A stretch of DNA of 50,341 bases from Clostridia bacterium (GTDB lineage Bacteria; Bacillota; Clostridia; Oscillospirales; Acutalibacteraceae). Each line of letters begins with the position of its first letter. Within the stretch, counting starts at the first letter, position 1. Location of the stretch: the NCBI GenBank assembly GCA_017465465.1, contig JAFTWE010000046.1, positions 1 to 50,341 on the forward strand. Reading direction: 5' to 3'. The position numbers and the translations under genes were made by a program. Below, piece after piece: positions 15,922 to 25,349 of this stretch. The notes under the pieces were generated by a model. The model searched no databases, was not told the origin of the DNA, and saw nothing but the letters and a program-made list of their open reading frames with translations.

Positions 15922-16596
15922 CTAACAAAAACTTTTCCCGCTTGCGGTCAGCAAATCTTCACGCACAATATGTTGTTGTTTTGAGGATATCTGTATATTC
16001 TTTTCAAGAGTTTCAATTAAAAGCGACGGGTTCAGATTCACTGAATTTCCTGCCGCAAGGTTAAGTGAAAGAATCACTTTACTGCCGTCAAGGGTAATCT
16101 CTTTCCCGAAAATCTGTTCAATGAGATTGACTTGCTTTAGCACCTTTCGGTGACCCTTTTTGCCCATTTTTTCAGCCATAAGCTCGTCACCGCTCATAAG
16201 AGCATCTGCGCTGTAGCAGAAGCTTTCCGCCTCGTTTTCATCAGCAAATTCAAGGGTAACGGCATATCCGGCGCTTGCAATTTCATTGGCATTAAAAACA
16301 GGGTCAGCCACGCTCACAATGCCCACACCCTCGGGCATAACGGCACTCAACGCATCCTTGACCTGCTCGTTTGTCATATCTCCCTCAATTCTGATATCCA
16401 TATATTCACATTCACTGCTCTGACCCAGAGAAAGAGGGAGGGCAAACGCAATATACGGATGAGGATTAAATCCCTCGGTGTACCACATGGGGAGCTTTGC
16501 CCTGCGGACAGCCCTTGTCATAAGGCGGTTGATATCAAGGTGAGAAATATAAATCATTCTGCCTGTTTTTGAAAATCTGATTCTAACACATCGCAT
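15922..16596 (-). CDS. TIGR03936 family radical-SAM-associated protein (DUF2344)
   Basis: The protein of about 224 residues starts at the ATG at 16596, eight bases after GGAGGTGAG and overlapping the end of the radical SAM gene by 14 bases; a start at 16686 would add 30 residues that run deep into that gene. Its opening (RIRFSKTGRMIYISHLD) and the NPHPYIAFALPLSLG segment are diagnostic. The family always accompanies a TIGR03960 radical SAM protein. Its activity is not known to me; the pairing suggests it modifies or presents a shared substrate, possibly RNA. Confidence 0.9.
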   Translation of the reverse strand: MRCVRIRFSKTGRMIYISHLDINRLMTRAVRRAKLPMWYTEGFNPHPYIAFALPLSLGQSSECEYMDIRIEGDMTNEQVKDALSAVMPEGVGIVSVADPVFNANEIASAGYAVTLEFADENEAESFCYSADALMSGDELMAEKMGKKGHRKVLKQVNLIEQIFGKEITLDGSKVILSLNLAAGNSVNLNPSLLIETLEKNIQISSKQQHIVREDLLTASGKSFC

Positions 16597-18427
16597 GGCA
16601 CTCACCTCCGTTGAGCTTGTTTGCTCCGCAGCCTGCGCACTTTTCACGGCAGTTCTTGGTTGTTTCACTCTTGTGAGCCTTTTCATTTTCTTTCATAAGG
16701 AATTTTTTGCTCACACCGTAATCAAGGTGATCCCAAGGAAGAATTTCATCAAAGCTTCTTCGGCGGTTAGCATAAAAGTGTGGGTCGATTCCGCACTCTT
16801 CAAAGGCTTCCGTCCATTTTTCAAAATCAAACTGGTCATCCCATCCGTCAAATCGGCAGCCCTTTTTCCACGCAAGCTCCATAACCTTTGAAAGTCGGCG
16901 GTCGCCTCTTGCAAACACGCCCTCCAAAAAGCTGGTCGGGGTAAGGTGGGTGCTGATATTTATTTTTTTAGTTGTTACGCTTTCACGAAGATGCTTTTGC
17001 TTTTCTTCAAGCTGCTCCATTGTATCCTGAGGCTCCCACTGGAAAGGTGTAAAGGGCTTCGGCACAAAGGAAGACGCGCTGATATTAACAGTTACACCCT
17101 TGCCTTTTGGCTTGTCGGGGTTCTGGTAAAAAGCATTTACAACCTTCTGACCCAATTCGGCAATACCTGCAACATCATCGAGGGTTTCTGTAGGAAGGCC
17201 AAGCATAAAGTAAAGCTTAACTCCCGTCCAGCCTCCGCTGAATGCTTTGGTAACGGTGGTCATTACTTCTTCTTCGGTTACATTTTTGTTAATTGCATCA
17301 CGAAGGCGCTGTGTGCCTGCTTCAGGGGCAAAGGTAAGACCTGCACGCCTTACGGCGGTGAGCTTTTGCATAAGCTCGTCAGAGAAATTGTCTACACGAA
17401 GCGACGGCAAAGCAACATTTATTTTGTCATCAATAGTCCAGCTGAGCAGCTTATCAAGAAGCGGCTCAATCTGAGTGTAGTCACTTGTACTAAGGGAGCA
17501 AAGTGAAATTTCATCATAGCCTGAGGTTTCACAAAGGCACTTGCTCTGGCTTTCAACCACATCGGCGCTTTTTTCTCTGATTGGTCTGTAAATAAAGCCT
17601 GCCTGACAGAAGCGGCAGCCTCTGATACATCCTCTGAAAATCTCGGCAGTTACTCTGTCGTGAACAATTTCTATTGACGGCACGATGAATGACTTGGGAT
17701 AAAAGGCTTTATCCAAATCCTTAACCACTCTTTTAACTGCCTTTGCAGGAGCTGTGTATTTAGGCGTAACGCTTTTTATGGTGTTATCTTCGTTATATTC
17801 CACATCATAAAGCGAGGGTACATAAAAGCCGTCAATTTTAGCAACCTCACAAAGAAATTCTAGCTTAGATGAGCCTTTTTTCTTATGCTCTTTGAGCAAA
17901 TCAAGAAGCTCGTTTGTGGTTTCTTCACCCTCACCGAGCATAATAATATCAATGAAATCGGCAATCGGCTCTGCATTGCACACACAAGGGCCGCCTGCAA
18001 CCACCAACGGGGTAAGGCTTTCACGGTCTTTGGAATAAAGAGGCACCTGAGCCAAATCAAGCATATTAAGAACATTGGAAAAGCTGAGCTCATACTGAAG
18101 AGTGAAGCCAATCATATCAAAATCCTTGACAGGGTCACCGCTTTCAAGGGCATAGAGAGGAATGTTATTTTCTCTCATCTGCTCTTCCATATCTACCCAA
18201 GGGGCAAACACGCGCTCACACCAGGCGTCCTCACGCTCATTAACCAGTGAATACAAAATCTTCATACCAAGATGTGACATTCCGATTTCATAAGTATCCG
18301 GAAAACAGAATGCGTAACGCAAGTCAATCTTGCTTTTGTCTTTGATAACGCTGTTAAGCTCGCCGCCCACATACCTGCCCGGCTTCTGAACTTTCAGCAA
18401 TATATTTTCTACCTTCTGCGGAATCAT
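16583..18427 (-). CDS. TIGR03960 family B12-binding radical SAM protein
   Basis: The 614-residue protein has an N-terminal region resembling a cobalamin-binding domain (about residues 1-180) and a radical SAM core with the CxxxCxxC cluster motif in GCIRGCRFCQAGFIYRP near residue 270. The last 30 residues contain a second cysteine group (CREKCAGCG and a terminal C), possibly for another metal centre. In many Firmicutes this gene and its TIGR03936 partner are followed by ribonuclease G and ribosomal protein genes; here rplS follows. The reaction is not established. Confidence 0.93.
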   Translation of the reverse strand: MIPQKVENILLKVQKPGRYVGGELNSVIKDKSKIDLRYAFCFPDTYEIGMSHLGMKILYSLVNEREDAWCERVFAPWVDMEEQMRENNIPLYALESGDPVKDFDMIGFTLQYELSFSNVLNMLDLAQVPLYSKDRESLTPLVVAGGPCVCNAEPIADFIDIIMLGEGEETTNELLDLLKEHKKKGSSKLEFLCEVAKIDGFYVPSLYDVEYNEDNTIKSVTPKYTAPAKAVKRVVKDLDKAFYPKSFIVPSIEIVHDRVTAEIFRGCIRGCRFCQAGFIYRPIREKSADVVESQSKCLCETSGYDEISLCSLSTSDYTQIEPLLDKLLSWTIDDKINVALPSLRVDNFSDELMQKLTAVRRAGLTFAPEAGTQRLRDAINKNVTEEEVMTTVTKAFSGGWTGVKLYFMLGLPTETLDDVAGIAELGQKVVNAFYQNPDKPKGKGVTVNISASSFVPKPFTPFQWEPQDTMEQLEEKQKHLRESVTTKKINISTHLTPTSFLEGVFARGDRRLSKVMELAWKKGCRFDGWDDQFDFEKWTEAFEECGIDPHFYANRRRSFDEILPWDHLDYGVSKKFLMKENEKAHKSETTKNCREKCAGCGANKLNGGECHAMC

Positions 18428-18454
18428 AAAACTGTCCTTTACTGTTTAATCTAT

Positions 18455-18564
18455 TTCCCTTTGTCAGGGGAGCTGTCGCAAAGCGACTGAGGGGTAGTCT
18501 GCTCGGAATATCTCTCCCTCCGTCTTTTGCTTTGCAAAATCCACCTCCCTCATCAAAGGGAGGC
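18455..18564. repeat. Palindromic interspersed repeat of gut-Firmicute type
   Basis: About 110 bases contain several perfect palindromes: GTCGC-AAA-GCGAC, TTTTGC-TTT-GCAAAA, and CCTCCCT...AGGGAGG at one end. Very similar CTCCCTC...GACGGAGGG units are scattered in many gut clostridial genomes. No coding sequence is supported. It lies between mutS2 and the radical SAM gene. Confidence 0.8.
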
Positions 18565-18587
18565 AAGAAAAAACCTGCAATAATCGG

Positions 18588-20978
18588 TTACTTCAAAGTA
18601 ACAATACTTACGCCGTCTTCACCTTCGCCAAAGGTGCCGAGGCGGTGAGATTTAACATAGGGGCTCTTTTTAAGATATTCCCTTACTGCCGTTCTCAGGG
18701 CGCCTGTTCCTTTACCGTGAATTATGGTAAATTCATTAAGCCCTGTGCGAAGTGCGCTGTCCATAAATCTGTCAAGGGTCATAAGGCATTCTTCAACGGT
18801 CATACCTCTCAAATCAAGCCTTGTATCGGCTGAAATGTTCATTCGGCTGTCCATTTTACTGCCGTGAGTTGCTCTCGGTTTCTGAATTTTGGGCTTATTT
18901 TGCTTTTCAACAAGGCGTAGGTTTGAAATCTGCGTTCTTGTTTTAATTGCGCCCATCTGCACCTCAGCAACGCCCTTTTTGGTATTAACCGAAACCACCG
19001 TAGCCTCAGCGCCTATATCGGCAAGCACAACGCTGTCGCCCTGCTTGAGCTCACGGGGTAAAACATAATTTTCATCTGCATCAAAGGTGCCGACAACAGG
19101 GTCTGCGGCGGCATCAATAGCGCCGATTCCCCTCTTGACTGCCGCTCTTGCACGGCGAGCCATTTCAGCGGCATCCTTTTGCTTTGCCTGCTCTTTTTTG
19201 AGGCGTTCAAGCTCGTCAAGGAGTGCATAAGCCTCCCTCTTTGCCTGCTCGGTTATTTTAATTGCCTGAGCTTTTGCCTTTTCCATCTCTTTTTCACGAA
19301 GGGTCTGAATTTCGGCTTTCATCTGCTTGGCTTTTTCAATTTGTTCCTGTGCCTCATGCTTTAACTGCTCGGCTTCATTTTTGCCCTGCTCCATCTGTCG
19401 GCGGCTTTCTTCAAGCTTATCCACCACATCCTCAAAGCGGGCATTTTCTGTTGAAACAAGATTTCGTGCCGCATCTACAATTTCATCAGAAAGACCAAGT
19501 CTTTGAGAAATTGCAAAAGCATTTGACCTGCCGGGTACACCAATCAAAAGCTTGTATGTAGGCTTGAGGGTTGAAACATCAAACTCACAGCTTCCGTTGA
19601 TAACTCCGTCGGTCTGCAAGGCATAAGCCTTAAGCTCGGCATAGTGGGTGGTGGCGGCAATTTTTGCCCCCTGACGGCGAAGCTTTTCAAGAATTGAAAC
19701 AGCCAACGCCGCGCCCTCAACAGGGTCGGTGCCTGCGCCAAGCTCGTCTATGAGAACAAGACTGCCCTCACCTGCAATGCCCAGAATATCTATAATAGTT
19801 GTCATGTGTGACGAAAAGGTTGAAAGAGACTGCTCAATGCTCTGCTCGTCACCGATATCGGCAAGCACATTTTCAAAAACGGAAATTCTGCTTCTGTCGT
19901 CAACGGGGAGCATAAGTCCGCACATTGCCATTAAAGAAAGAAGTCCGATTGTTTTAATCGAAACGGTTTTACCGCCTGTGTTAGGACCTGTAATCACAAG
20001 GGTATCAAAACCTTCACCCAGTTTTATATCAACAGGCACAACCTTTTTAGGGTCAATAAGAGGGTGCCTTGCCCTGCGAAGGTCGATAATACCTTCATTA
20101 TTAAGGGTTGGTGCAGATGCTTTCATAGCATAAGCCAACTGAGCCTTGCCGAAAATCAGGTTAAGCTCAACTGCACATTCATAGCTCGCCTTGATTGTGT
20201 CGGCAAAAGAGCCTGCCTGAGCAGAAAGCTCAGCAATAATTCTGTCAATTTCATCCTGCTCCTGATTTTGCAGAAGTCGGATTTTGTTGTTAGCTTCAAC
20301 CACGCCCATAGGCTCAACAAAAACTGTTGCACCCGATGATGAGGTGTCGTGAACAAGACCCGGCACATCAGCTCGGTGTTCACTTTTAACAGGAACAACA
20401 AATCTGCCGTTACGCATGGTGATAATGTTATCCTGCAGATATTTTGAATAATTGGTGTTTCTGGTAATTTTACCGAGCTGTTCTCTTACGTGAGATTCCT
20501 GCGCTCTGATTTTTCGTCTGATATCAGCCAATGCAGGTGAAGCGTTGTCGGCAATTTCATCCTCTGAAAGAATCGCATTTCTGATTGCATCCTCAAGATA
20601 TCTGTTTGGCGAAAGAGAATTGAACAATGAGTCAAGGCAGGTTTCAACACCTGAGCAGGTGCTCCTCCACTGAGTTATTGTTCTTATAACATGAAGCACA
20701 CTTGCAATATCAAGAAGCTCTCTTAACGAAAGTGAGCTGCCTGCATCGGCTCTGTAAAGAGCGTTGGTAACATTCACAAGTCCGCCGAAAGCAGGGCCGC
20801 CGAAGCGGGCAAGAAGCATGTGTGCATCTTTGGTCTGATTAAGCAAAGCCTGAGCCAGCGGAAGCGACGGCTCGGGTTTGAGCTCACGGGCAAGAATGCG
20901 GGCATCTTCACAAGAAACGTGACCTGCCAGCTTTTCAAGCACCTTATCAAGTTCAAGAGATAAATAATGTCTGTTCAT
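18588..20978 (-). CDS. mutS2: MutS2, Smr-domain ATPase
   Basis: MutS2 acts in recombination control and, in Bacillus, in rescue of collided ribosomes. The 796-residue protein has the MutS core helices, Walker A GPNTGGKTVS near residue 325, Walker B LVLIDELGAGTDP near 400, a long charged coiled coil at about 505-620, and a C-terminal Smr nuclease domain ending with LDLRGM and the HGKGTGALR motif. I chose the ATG at 20978, five bases after GGAG; the upstream ATG at 21014 would overlap recO. It follows recO by ten bases. Confidence 0.96.
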   Translation of the reverse strand: MNRHYLSLELDKVLEKLAGHVSCEDARILARELKPEPSLPLAQALLNQTKDAHMLLARFGGPAFGGLVNVTNALYRADAGSSLSLRELLDIASVLHVIRTITQWRSTCSGVETCLDSLFNSLSPNRYLEDAIRNAILSEDEIADNASPALADIRRKIRAQESHVREQLGKITRNTNYSKYLQDNIITMRNGRFVVPVKSEHRADVPGLVHDTSSSGATVFVEPMGVVEANNKIRLLQNQEQDEIDRIIAELSAQAGSFADTIKASYECAVELNLIFGKAQLAYAMKASAPTLNNEGIIDLRRARHPLIDPKKVVPVDIKLGEGFDTLVITGPNTGGKTVSIKTIGLLSLMAMCGLMLPVDDRSRISVFENVLADIGDEQSIEQSLSTFSSHMTTIIDILGIAGEGSLVLIDELGAGTDPVEGAALAVSILEKLRRQGAKIAATTHYAELKAYALQTDGVINGSCEFDVSTLKPTYKLLIGVPGRSNAFAISQRLGLSDEIVDAARNLVSTENARFEDVVDKLEESRRQMEQGKNEAEQLKHEAQEQIEKAKQMKAEIQTLREKEMEKAKAQAIKITEQAKREAYALLDELERLKKEQAKQKDAAEMARRARAAVKRGIGAIDAAADPVVGTFDADENYVLPRELKQGDSVVLADIGAEATVVSVNTKKGVAEVQMGAIKTRTQISNLRLVEKQNKPKIQKPRATHGSKMDSRMNISADTRLDLRGMTVEECLMTLDRFMDSALRTGLNEFTIIHGKGTGALRTAVREYLKKSPYVKSHRLGTFGEGEDGVSIVTLK

Positions 20979-20988
20979 ATTAACTCCA

Positions 20989-21726
20989 TTATGTAATACT
21001 CTTGTAAAAGTCAAGAGTTTTATATTTTCTATTAGTCTGATTTAAAAGATATTTTTCGCAAACATCTGAGAGTATGGGATAATTTTCTTCACCTAAGGTA
21101 AAAGAAAAAAGCTTTTCGGGCTGTGAATAGCAGATATATCTCATCGCAGTTACAACGCTCAGCGGCAGTTCCTCACAAGGCACATCGTCAACACATTCAC
21201 TGCAATAAAGATGACCGTCATAGGTGCCGAAATACATCACATCATCTTCAAATTTTCCGCAACCGTCGCAGGCTACCAAATCGGGCATATAACCTGCAAG
21301 AGAAAGGGTGCGAAGCTCGGCAATAGCTTTGAGCTGAAGCTCGGGGCGCTTGTTTTTGCTGAGCATATAAAGGCAGTTGAGAGTAAGGCGCAAAAAATCT
21401 GCCGCATCACTCTCCTGCGGGGCAAGCTCATACTGAAGCTCACAAAAATATTGAGCCAGGGCAAGCTTACCGATATCATTTCTCAAATCAAAAAATATCT
21501 CTTTAGTCTGAATTTCATCAATAACATAAGCATCTTTTCCGCGGTAAATAGAAAAATCTGCGTAAGAAAACATCTGGCTTCCGCATTGGGTGCGGCTTTT
21601 AAGCCGTTGCGCTCCCCTTACAAAAGCCCTTAGCACACCGTAATCTTTTGTAAGCACGGTAACAAGACGGTCATCGCCGTTTGTCTTGTGCTCTTTGATT
21701 ATCAGCCCTTCTGTGTTCATTCGCAT
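20989..21726 (-). CDS. recO: RecO, recombination mediator
   Basis: RecO loads RecA with RecR. The 245-residue protein has the N-terminal OB-fold (EGLIIKEHKTNGDDRLVTVLT) and a C-terminal region with a zinc site formed by CDGC and CSEC near residues 160 and 185. The start is either the ATG at 21726 or one two codons later; AGGAG inside the upstream yqzL-like gene serves both. Its first 56 bases overlap that small gene in another frame, so its translation probably depends on it. Confidence 0.95.
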   Translation of the reverse strand: MRMNTEGLIIKEHKTNGDDRLVTVLTKDYGVLRAFVRGAQRLKSRTQCGSQMFSYADFSIYRGKDAYVIDEIQTKEIFFDLRNDIGKLALAQYFCELQYELAPQESDAADFLRLTLNCLYMLSKNKRPELQLKAIAELRTLSLAGYMPDLVACDGCGKFEDDVMYFGTYDGHLYCSECVDDVPCEELPLSVVTAMRYICYSQPEKLFSFTLGEENYPILSDVCEKYLLNQTNRKYKTLDFYKSIT

Positions 21727-21832
21727 TTTTTACATTCTCCTGCACGCTGTTGGTTGCTTTGTATTGAAGATAGTCACTGATTTTTCCGCTTTGGGCAAAT
21801 TTATCCCAGGCGGCAAGATTTTTGTAATCCAT
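21671..21832 (-). CDS. yqzL: YqzL-like small protein overlapping recO
   Basis: The 53-residue protein starts at the ATG at 21832, seven bases after GGAGG. The segment NLAAWDKFAQSGKISDYLQY matches the YqzL pattern (W-x-x-F-x-x-[TS]-G-x-I-x-x-Y-L-x-Y-K), and the position between era and recO is the family's usual one. The last third (EHRRADNQRAQ) is charged and is read out of frame over the recO start. Function is unknown. Its ribosome binding site lies in the arm of a perfect hairpin. Confidence 0.75.
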   Translation of the reverse strand: MDYKNLAAWDKFAQSGKISDYLQYKATNSVQENVKNANEHRRADNQRAQDKRR

Positions 21833-21838
21833 CAAAAT

Positions 21839-21865
21839 CCCTCCGCAAATATTATTTGCAAAGGG
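21839..21865 (-). promoter_or_regulatory. Hairpin covering the yqzL ribosome binding site
   Basis: In the transcript CCCTTTGCAAAT pairs with ATTTGCGGAGGG around a three-base loop, with a central two-base mismatch. The right arm contains the GGAGG of yqzL, so yqzL and recO translation may be held down when the hairpin forms. Confidence 0.5.
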
Positions 21866-21895
21866 ATGCAGTTTTTGTTATGAAAATTTTGTTAA

Positions 21896-22783
21896 TCAGT
21901 CTAATCCGAAATTATGAATAAGACCCTCGCGGTTTCTCCAGCCTTCCTTAACCTTTACCCAGCATTTGAGATTGATTTTGCACTGGAAAAAGCGCTCCAT
22001 ATCTTCCCTTGCTCTGGTTGAAACCTTTTTGAGCATTGCTCCGCCTTTGCCGATGATAATACCCTTGTGGCTTTCACGCTCGCAATAAATAACGGCTTCA
22101 ATGTCAAGAATTTCACTGTCTTCACGCTCGCGCATTTTTTCAATGCTTACTGCTGTGCCGTGAGGAATTTCTTTATCAAGTGAACGAAGAAGCTTTTCGC
22201 GGATAATTTCACCTGCAATAACTCTTTCGGGCTGGTCGGTGAGGGTATCCTCAGGGAAGAAGAAAACGCTCTCAAACGCAAGCTTTGAAAGCTCCTCTTC
22301 AAGCTCGGGCATATTAACCCCCTTAAGAGCAGAAACAGGAACAATAGCCTCAAAAGGATAAAGCTGAGAGAATTTTAAAATTCTTTCCATAAGCTGTTCC
22401 TTTTCAGGGATTGTATCAACCTTATTGATTGCAAGAATAACAGGCAGCTTTTCTTTTTGGAACTTTTCGATAAGCTCCTTTTCGGCAGGGCGCAAATCTC
22501 CCTCAGGCTCGGTTACAAAAAGAACCGCATCAACGCCTGAAATGCTGTCACCAACCGCTTTTATCATTTTTTCACCAAGCTTATTTTTCGGCTTGTGGAA
22601 GCCAGGAGTATCGGTAAAAACAAGCTGAGTGTCACCCTTTGTGAGAACACCCATAATTTTGGTGCGGGTGGTCTGGGGCTTGTCTGATACAATGGCAATT
22701 TTCTGCCCTAACATTTTATTGAGAAGTGACGACTTGCCAACATTCGGGCAGCCGACAATAGCTATAAAAGCGGTTTTAGTCAT
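21896..22783 (-). CDS. era: Era GTPase
   Basis: Era binds the 3' end of 16S rRNA and aids 30S maturation. The 295-residue protein has G1 GCPNVGKSS, G3 DTPG, G4 NKVD near residue 122, and a C-terminal KH domain with GIIIGKGGAMLKKV near 240. The first residues overlap the dgkA end by eight bases. It is part of the phoH-ybeY-dgkA-era group. Confidence 0.97.
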   Translation of the reverse strand: MTKTAFIAIVGCPNVGKSSLLNKMLGQKIAIVSDKPQTTRTKIMGVLTKGDTQLVFTDTPGFHKPKNKLGEKMIKAVGDSISGVDAVLFVTEPEGDLRPAEKELIEKFQKEKLPVILAINKVDTIPEKEQLMERILKFSQLYPFEAIVPVSALKGVNMPELEEELSKLAFESVFFFPEDTLTDQPERVIAGEIIREKLLRSLDKEIPHGTAVSIEKMREREDSEILDIEAVIYCERESHKGIIIGKGGAMLKKVSTRAREDMERFFQCKINLKCWVKVKEGWRNREGLIHNFGLD

Positions 22784-23270
22784 TCTTTTTACCTCTTAAA
22801 AAATTATAGATTTTCTTCGGACCTGCGAGAATAAGTACGCCGTCAATCACAAGGCTTACTGCAAGCACGGCAATATACGCAGGGTTATTTAAAAAGTATG
22901 CAAACATATTTTCAAATGCAACAGGCTGATACAAAATCACTATGCCGATAATCACCGAAAATATTGACATCACAAGCACACCGCCTGCCGCGGCATCCTT
23001 TGCAATTTTAACATACTCGTTTTTTTCGAGAGTTGCCGCATTGGCCGCGTTTTCAATTCCCGAATTCAAAAGCTCACCTGCCATAACAAGTGACGACATC
23101 ATCAGAAGCAAGGCAAACTCAGCTTTGCTCACCTCAAAGAAATCATAATGAAGCAAAAAGAACATCATATAAGCAAAAATGCTAAGATGAAATCTAAAAT
23201 TTCTCTCGTTCATTATGCCGTAAGCAATTCCTTTAAAGGCATAGCCGAAGCCCTTTATAAAAGCCTTCAT
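22776..23270 (-). CDS. dgkA: Diacylglycerol/undecaprenol kinase family protein
   Basis: The 164-residue membrane protein has the DgkA-type opening (GFGYAFKGI and NERNFRFHLS), the catalytic glutamates in ELLNSGIENAAN, and KIAKDAAAGGVL. It should phosphorylate undecaprenol or diacylglycerol at the membrane. It is about 40 residues longer than the minimal family because of an extra membrane segment and a basic C-terminus. It starts two bases after ybeY and overlaps era. Confidence 0.93.
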   Translation of the reverse strand: MKAFIKGFGYAFKGIAYGIMNERNFRFHLSIFAYMMFFLLHYDFFEVSKAEFALLLMMSSLVMAGELLNSGIENAANAATLEKNEYVKIAKDAAAGGVLVMSIFSVIIGIVILYQPVAFENMFAYFLNNPAYIAVLAVSLVIDGVLILAGPKKIYNFLRGKKND

Positions 23271-23272
23271 AA

Positions 23273-23779
23273 TTATTCCTCACCCAGATAATAACTGCTG
23301 TTTCGCTTTAATCCGAGCTGAGTGAGAACGGTTTCTTCCTTTTCTCTCATTCTTACCTGCTCAATGCCGCCTGCCTCGTGGTCATAGCCGAGAAGATGAA
23401 GCATTGAATGAACGGTAAGGAAACCGATTTCACGCTGAAGTGAGTGTCCGTATGTTCTTGCCTGCTCAATGGCATGCTCAACTGAAATAACTATATCGCC
23501 AAGCATTTTGGCACCTGTGGAATAGTTTATGTCATAAACACCGTCTTCACCCAAGGGGAAGGAAAGCACATCGGTGCTTCGGTCAACATTTCTGTATTGA
23601 AGGTTAAGAGCGTGTATTTCTTCATCGTCAACAAAGCGCACACTTACCTCAACCGAGCCGTCAAAGCCCTCGTTGACAAGCACCGCATTACAGCAACGGC
23701 GGATAAGAAGCCTTATTCCCGTAGGAACCTTAACTGCCTTCTGGTCGTCTGAAATTACAACTTTAATCTTGTCACTCAT
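23273..23779 (-). CDS. ybeY: YbeY endoribonuclease
   Basis: YbeY acts in 16S rRNA 3'-end maturation. The 168-residue protein carries the zinc motif HSMLHLLGYDHE (three His) near residue 130, and the strand with DVLSFPLGE. The first four bases overlap the phoH stop, so translation is coupled. The usual partners phoH, dgkA and era flank it. Confidence 0.96.
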   Translation of the reverse strand: MSDKIKVVISDDQKAVKVPTGIRLLIRRCCNAVLVNEGFDGSVEVSVRFVDDEEIHALNLQYRNVDRSTDVLSFPLGEDGVYDINYSTGAKMLGDIVISVEHAIEQARTYGHSLQREIGFLTVHSMLHLLGYDHEAGGIEQVRMREKEETVLTQLGLKRNSSYYLGEE

Positions 23780-24741
23780 TTTCTTCTTTTAACCTCCTCA
23801 TATTTTTCATAAGCCTTGATAATATCCTGAACAAGGCGATGTCTTACAACGTCTTTTTCCGTGAAATGAATTGTTTCAATATCATCCACATTTTTTAAAA
23901 TTTTGCTGGCTTCAACCAAGCCTGAACGCTTACCGTCAGGAAGGTCAATCTGAGTTACGTCACCTGTTACAACAATTTTGGAATTAAAGCCCAGTCTTGT
24001 TAAAAACATTTTCATCTGCTCAGGTGTGGTATTCTGCGCTTCATCAAGAATGATAAAGCTGTCATCAAGGGTTCTGCCTCGCATATACGCAAGGGGAGCA
24101 ACCTCAATATTCCCCCTCTCCTGATAACGCTGAAAATTCTCAGCACCAAGCATATCAAAAAGCGCATCATAAAGAGGGCGGAGATACGGGTCAACCTTCT
24201 GCTGCAAATCACCCGGCAAAAAGCCCAGCTTTTCACCTGCTTCAACAGCGGGGCGGGTTAAAATAATTCTGTTGATTTCCTTTGCCCTGAACGCATTAAC
24301 CGCCATTGCAACAGCGAGGTAGGTTTTACCTGTGCCTGCAGGGCCGATGCCGAAAACAATGGTCTTTTCTTTGATTGCTTCAACATACTTTTCCTGACCC
24401 AGAGTTTTTGGTTTAACAGGTCTGCCCTTTGAGGTGATACAGATGCAGTTGTTAGCCATTGCAGAAAGCTTGTCTTCACTGCCATCAGCCACAAGATTCA
24501 TAACATAGCGTACATTCTGCTCGCTTAAGCCCTCGCCCTTGTTAATAAGAGTCAGAAGTCCGTTGATTGCCCTGACAGCCTTTGCAACATTTTCCGCTTC
24601 ACCCGTCACCTTTAAATCGGAGCCTCTGCTGATAACATTAACGCCGTATTGACTTTCTATGAGCTTGATATTGGCATCAAAGCTGCCAAAAAGAGCTACC
24701 GCCTGCTCCATACGGTCAAAATTTATAATCTGTTCAAACAT
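23776..24741 (-). CDS. phoH: PhoH family ATPase
   Basis: The 321-residue protein has a KH-like N-terminal region (about residues 20-90) and a P-loop ATPase with GPAGTGKTYLA near residue 130 and Walker B FIILDEAQN near 232. PhoH is thought to be an RNA-linked ATPase that works with YbeY. It is the first gene of a run through phoH, ybeY, dgkA, era, yqzL, recO and mutS2. GGAGG precedes the ATG, and a TATAAT on the minus strand at 24787-24782 is a likely -10 with a poor -35. Confidence 0.96.
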   Translation of the reverse strand: MFEQIINFDRMEQAVALFGSFDANIKLIESQYGVNVISRGSDLKVTGEAENVAKAVRAINGLLTLINKGEGLSEQNVRYVMNLVADGSEDKLSAMANNCICITSKGRPVKPKTLGQEKYVEAIKEKTIVFGIGPAGTGKTYLAVAMAVNAFRAKEINRIILTRPAVEAGEKLGFLPGDLQQKVDPYLRPLYDALFDMLGAENFQRYQERGNIEVAPLAYMRGRTLDDSFIILDEAQNTTPEQMKMFLTRLGFNSKIVVTGDVTQIDLPDGKRSGLVEASKILKNVDDIETIHFTEKDVVRHRLVQDIIKAYEKYEEVKRRK

Positions 24742-25001
24742 ATAAGGCCTCCGATAAAATACTAATCCTATTATCTGTTTGATTATATCATATTTTGCTC
24801 AAAAAGTCATCAACAACATCAAAATTAGCCCGAAAAATTAAACAGTTTTTTCGAGGTTGGTTTGTGCAAAATGCATATTCACTTTCAAATATAATGTCTG
24901 TAAAGATAAAAATTTGCAATTTTGCTCTTTTATTATTTTTAAAAGTATTGTATAATAAGTTGAATTATTGCGAAATCCTTAATTGAGAGGGAGATTTTGT
25001 T

Positions 25002-25349
25002 ATGTCAATGAATAAGGTTCGTCTGCGTATTTACGGCTCAGACTATTTCCTTACAACCGACGACGATGTTCAGTATATGCGTAATTTAGGCGACGAGGTG
25101 GATTTTGTTCTTTCAGGCCTTTTAAGAGAGCATCCCCGCCTTTCAATCACTCAGGCGGCTGTTTTGTGCGCTTTGCAGATGGCTGACGAAAAGCACAAAA
25201 CCGAGGAGACTTCCGCCAATCTCCGCAGTGAAATTCAGGCATATATGGAAGACGCTTCAAAGGCAAAAACCGAGGCCGAAATAGCTAAGAGAGAAATTGA
25301 CCGACTTAACAAAGAAATCAAAGCATTGAAGAACAACCGTTATGAATAA
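25002..25349 (+). CDS. zapA: ZapA family cell-division protein
   Basis: ZapA bundles FtsZ filaments. The 115-residue protein has the N-terminal globular part (KVRLRIYGSDYFLTTDDD) and a C-terminal coiled coil rich in Glu, Lys and Ala from about residue 65. It is slightly longer than E. coli ZapA. The ribosome binding site is GAGAGGGAG; a TATAAT at 24951 is the probable -10. The end overlaps the U32 peptidase gene by eight bases, a common clostridial arrangement. Confidence 0.93.
   Translation: MSMNKVRLRIYGSDYFLTTDDDVQYMRNLGDEVDFVLSGLLREHPRLSITQAAVLCALQMADEKHKTEETSANLRSEIQAYMEDASKAKTEAEIAKREIDRLNKEIKALKNNRYE

Noticed and set aside
18354..18566. A 70-residue frame between mutS2 and the radical SAM gene
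   Set aside because: It is a translation of the palindromic interspersed repeat, overlapping the start of the radical SAM gene.
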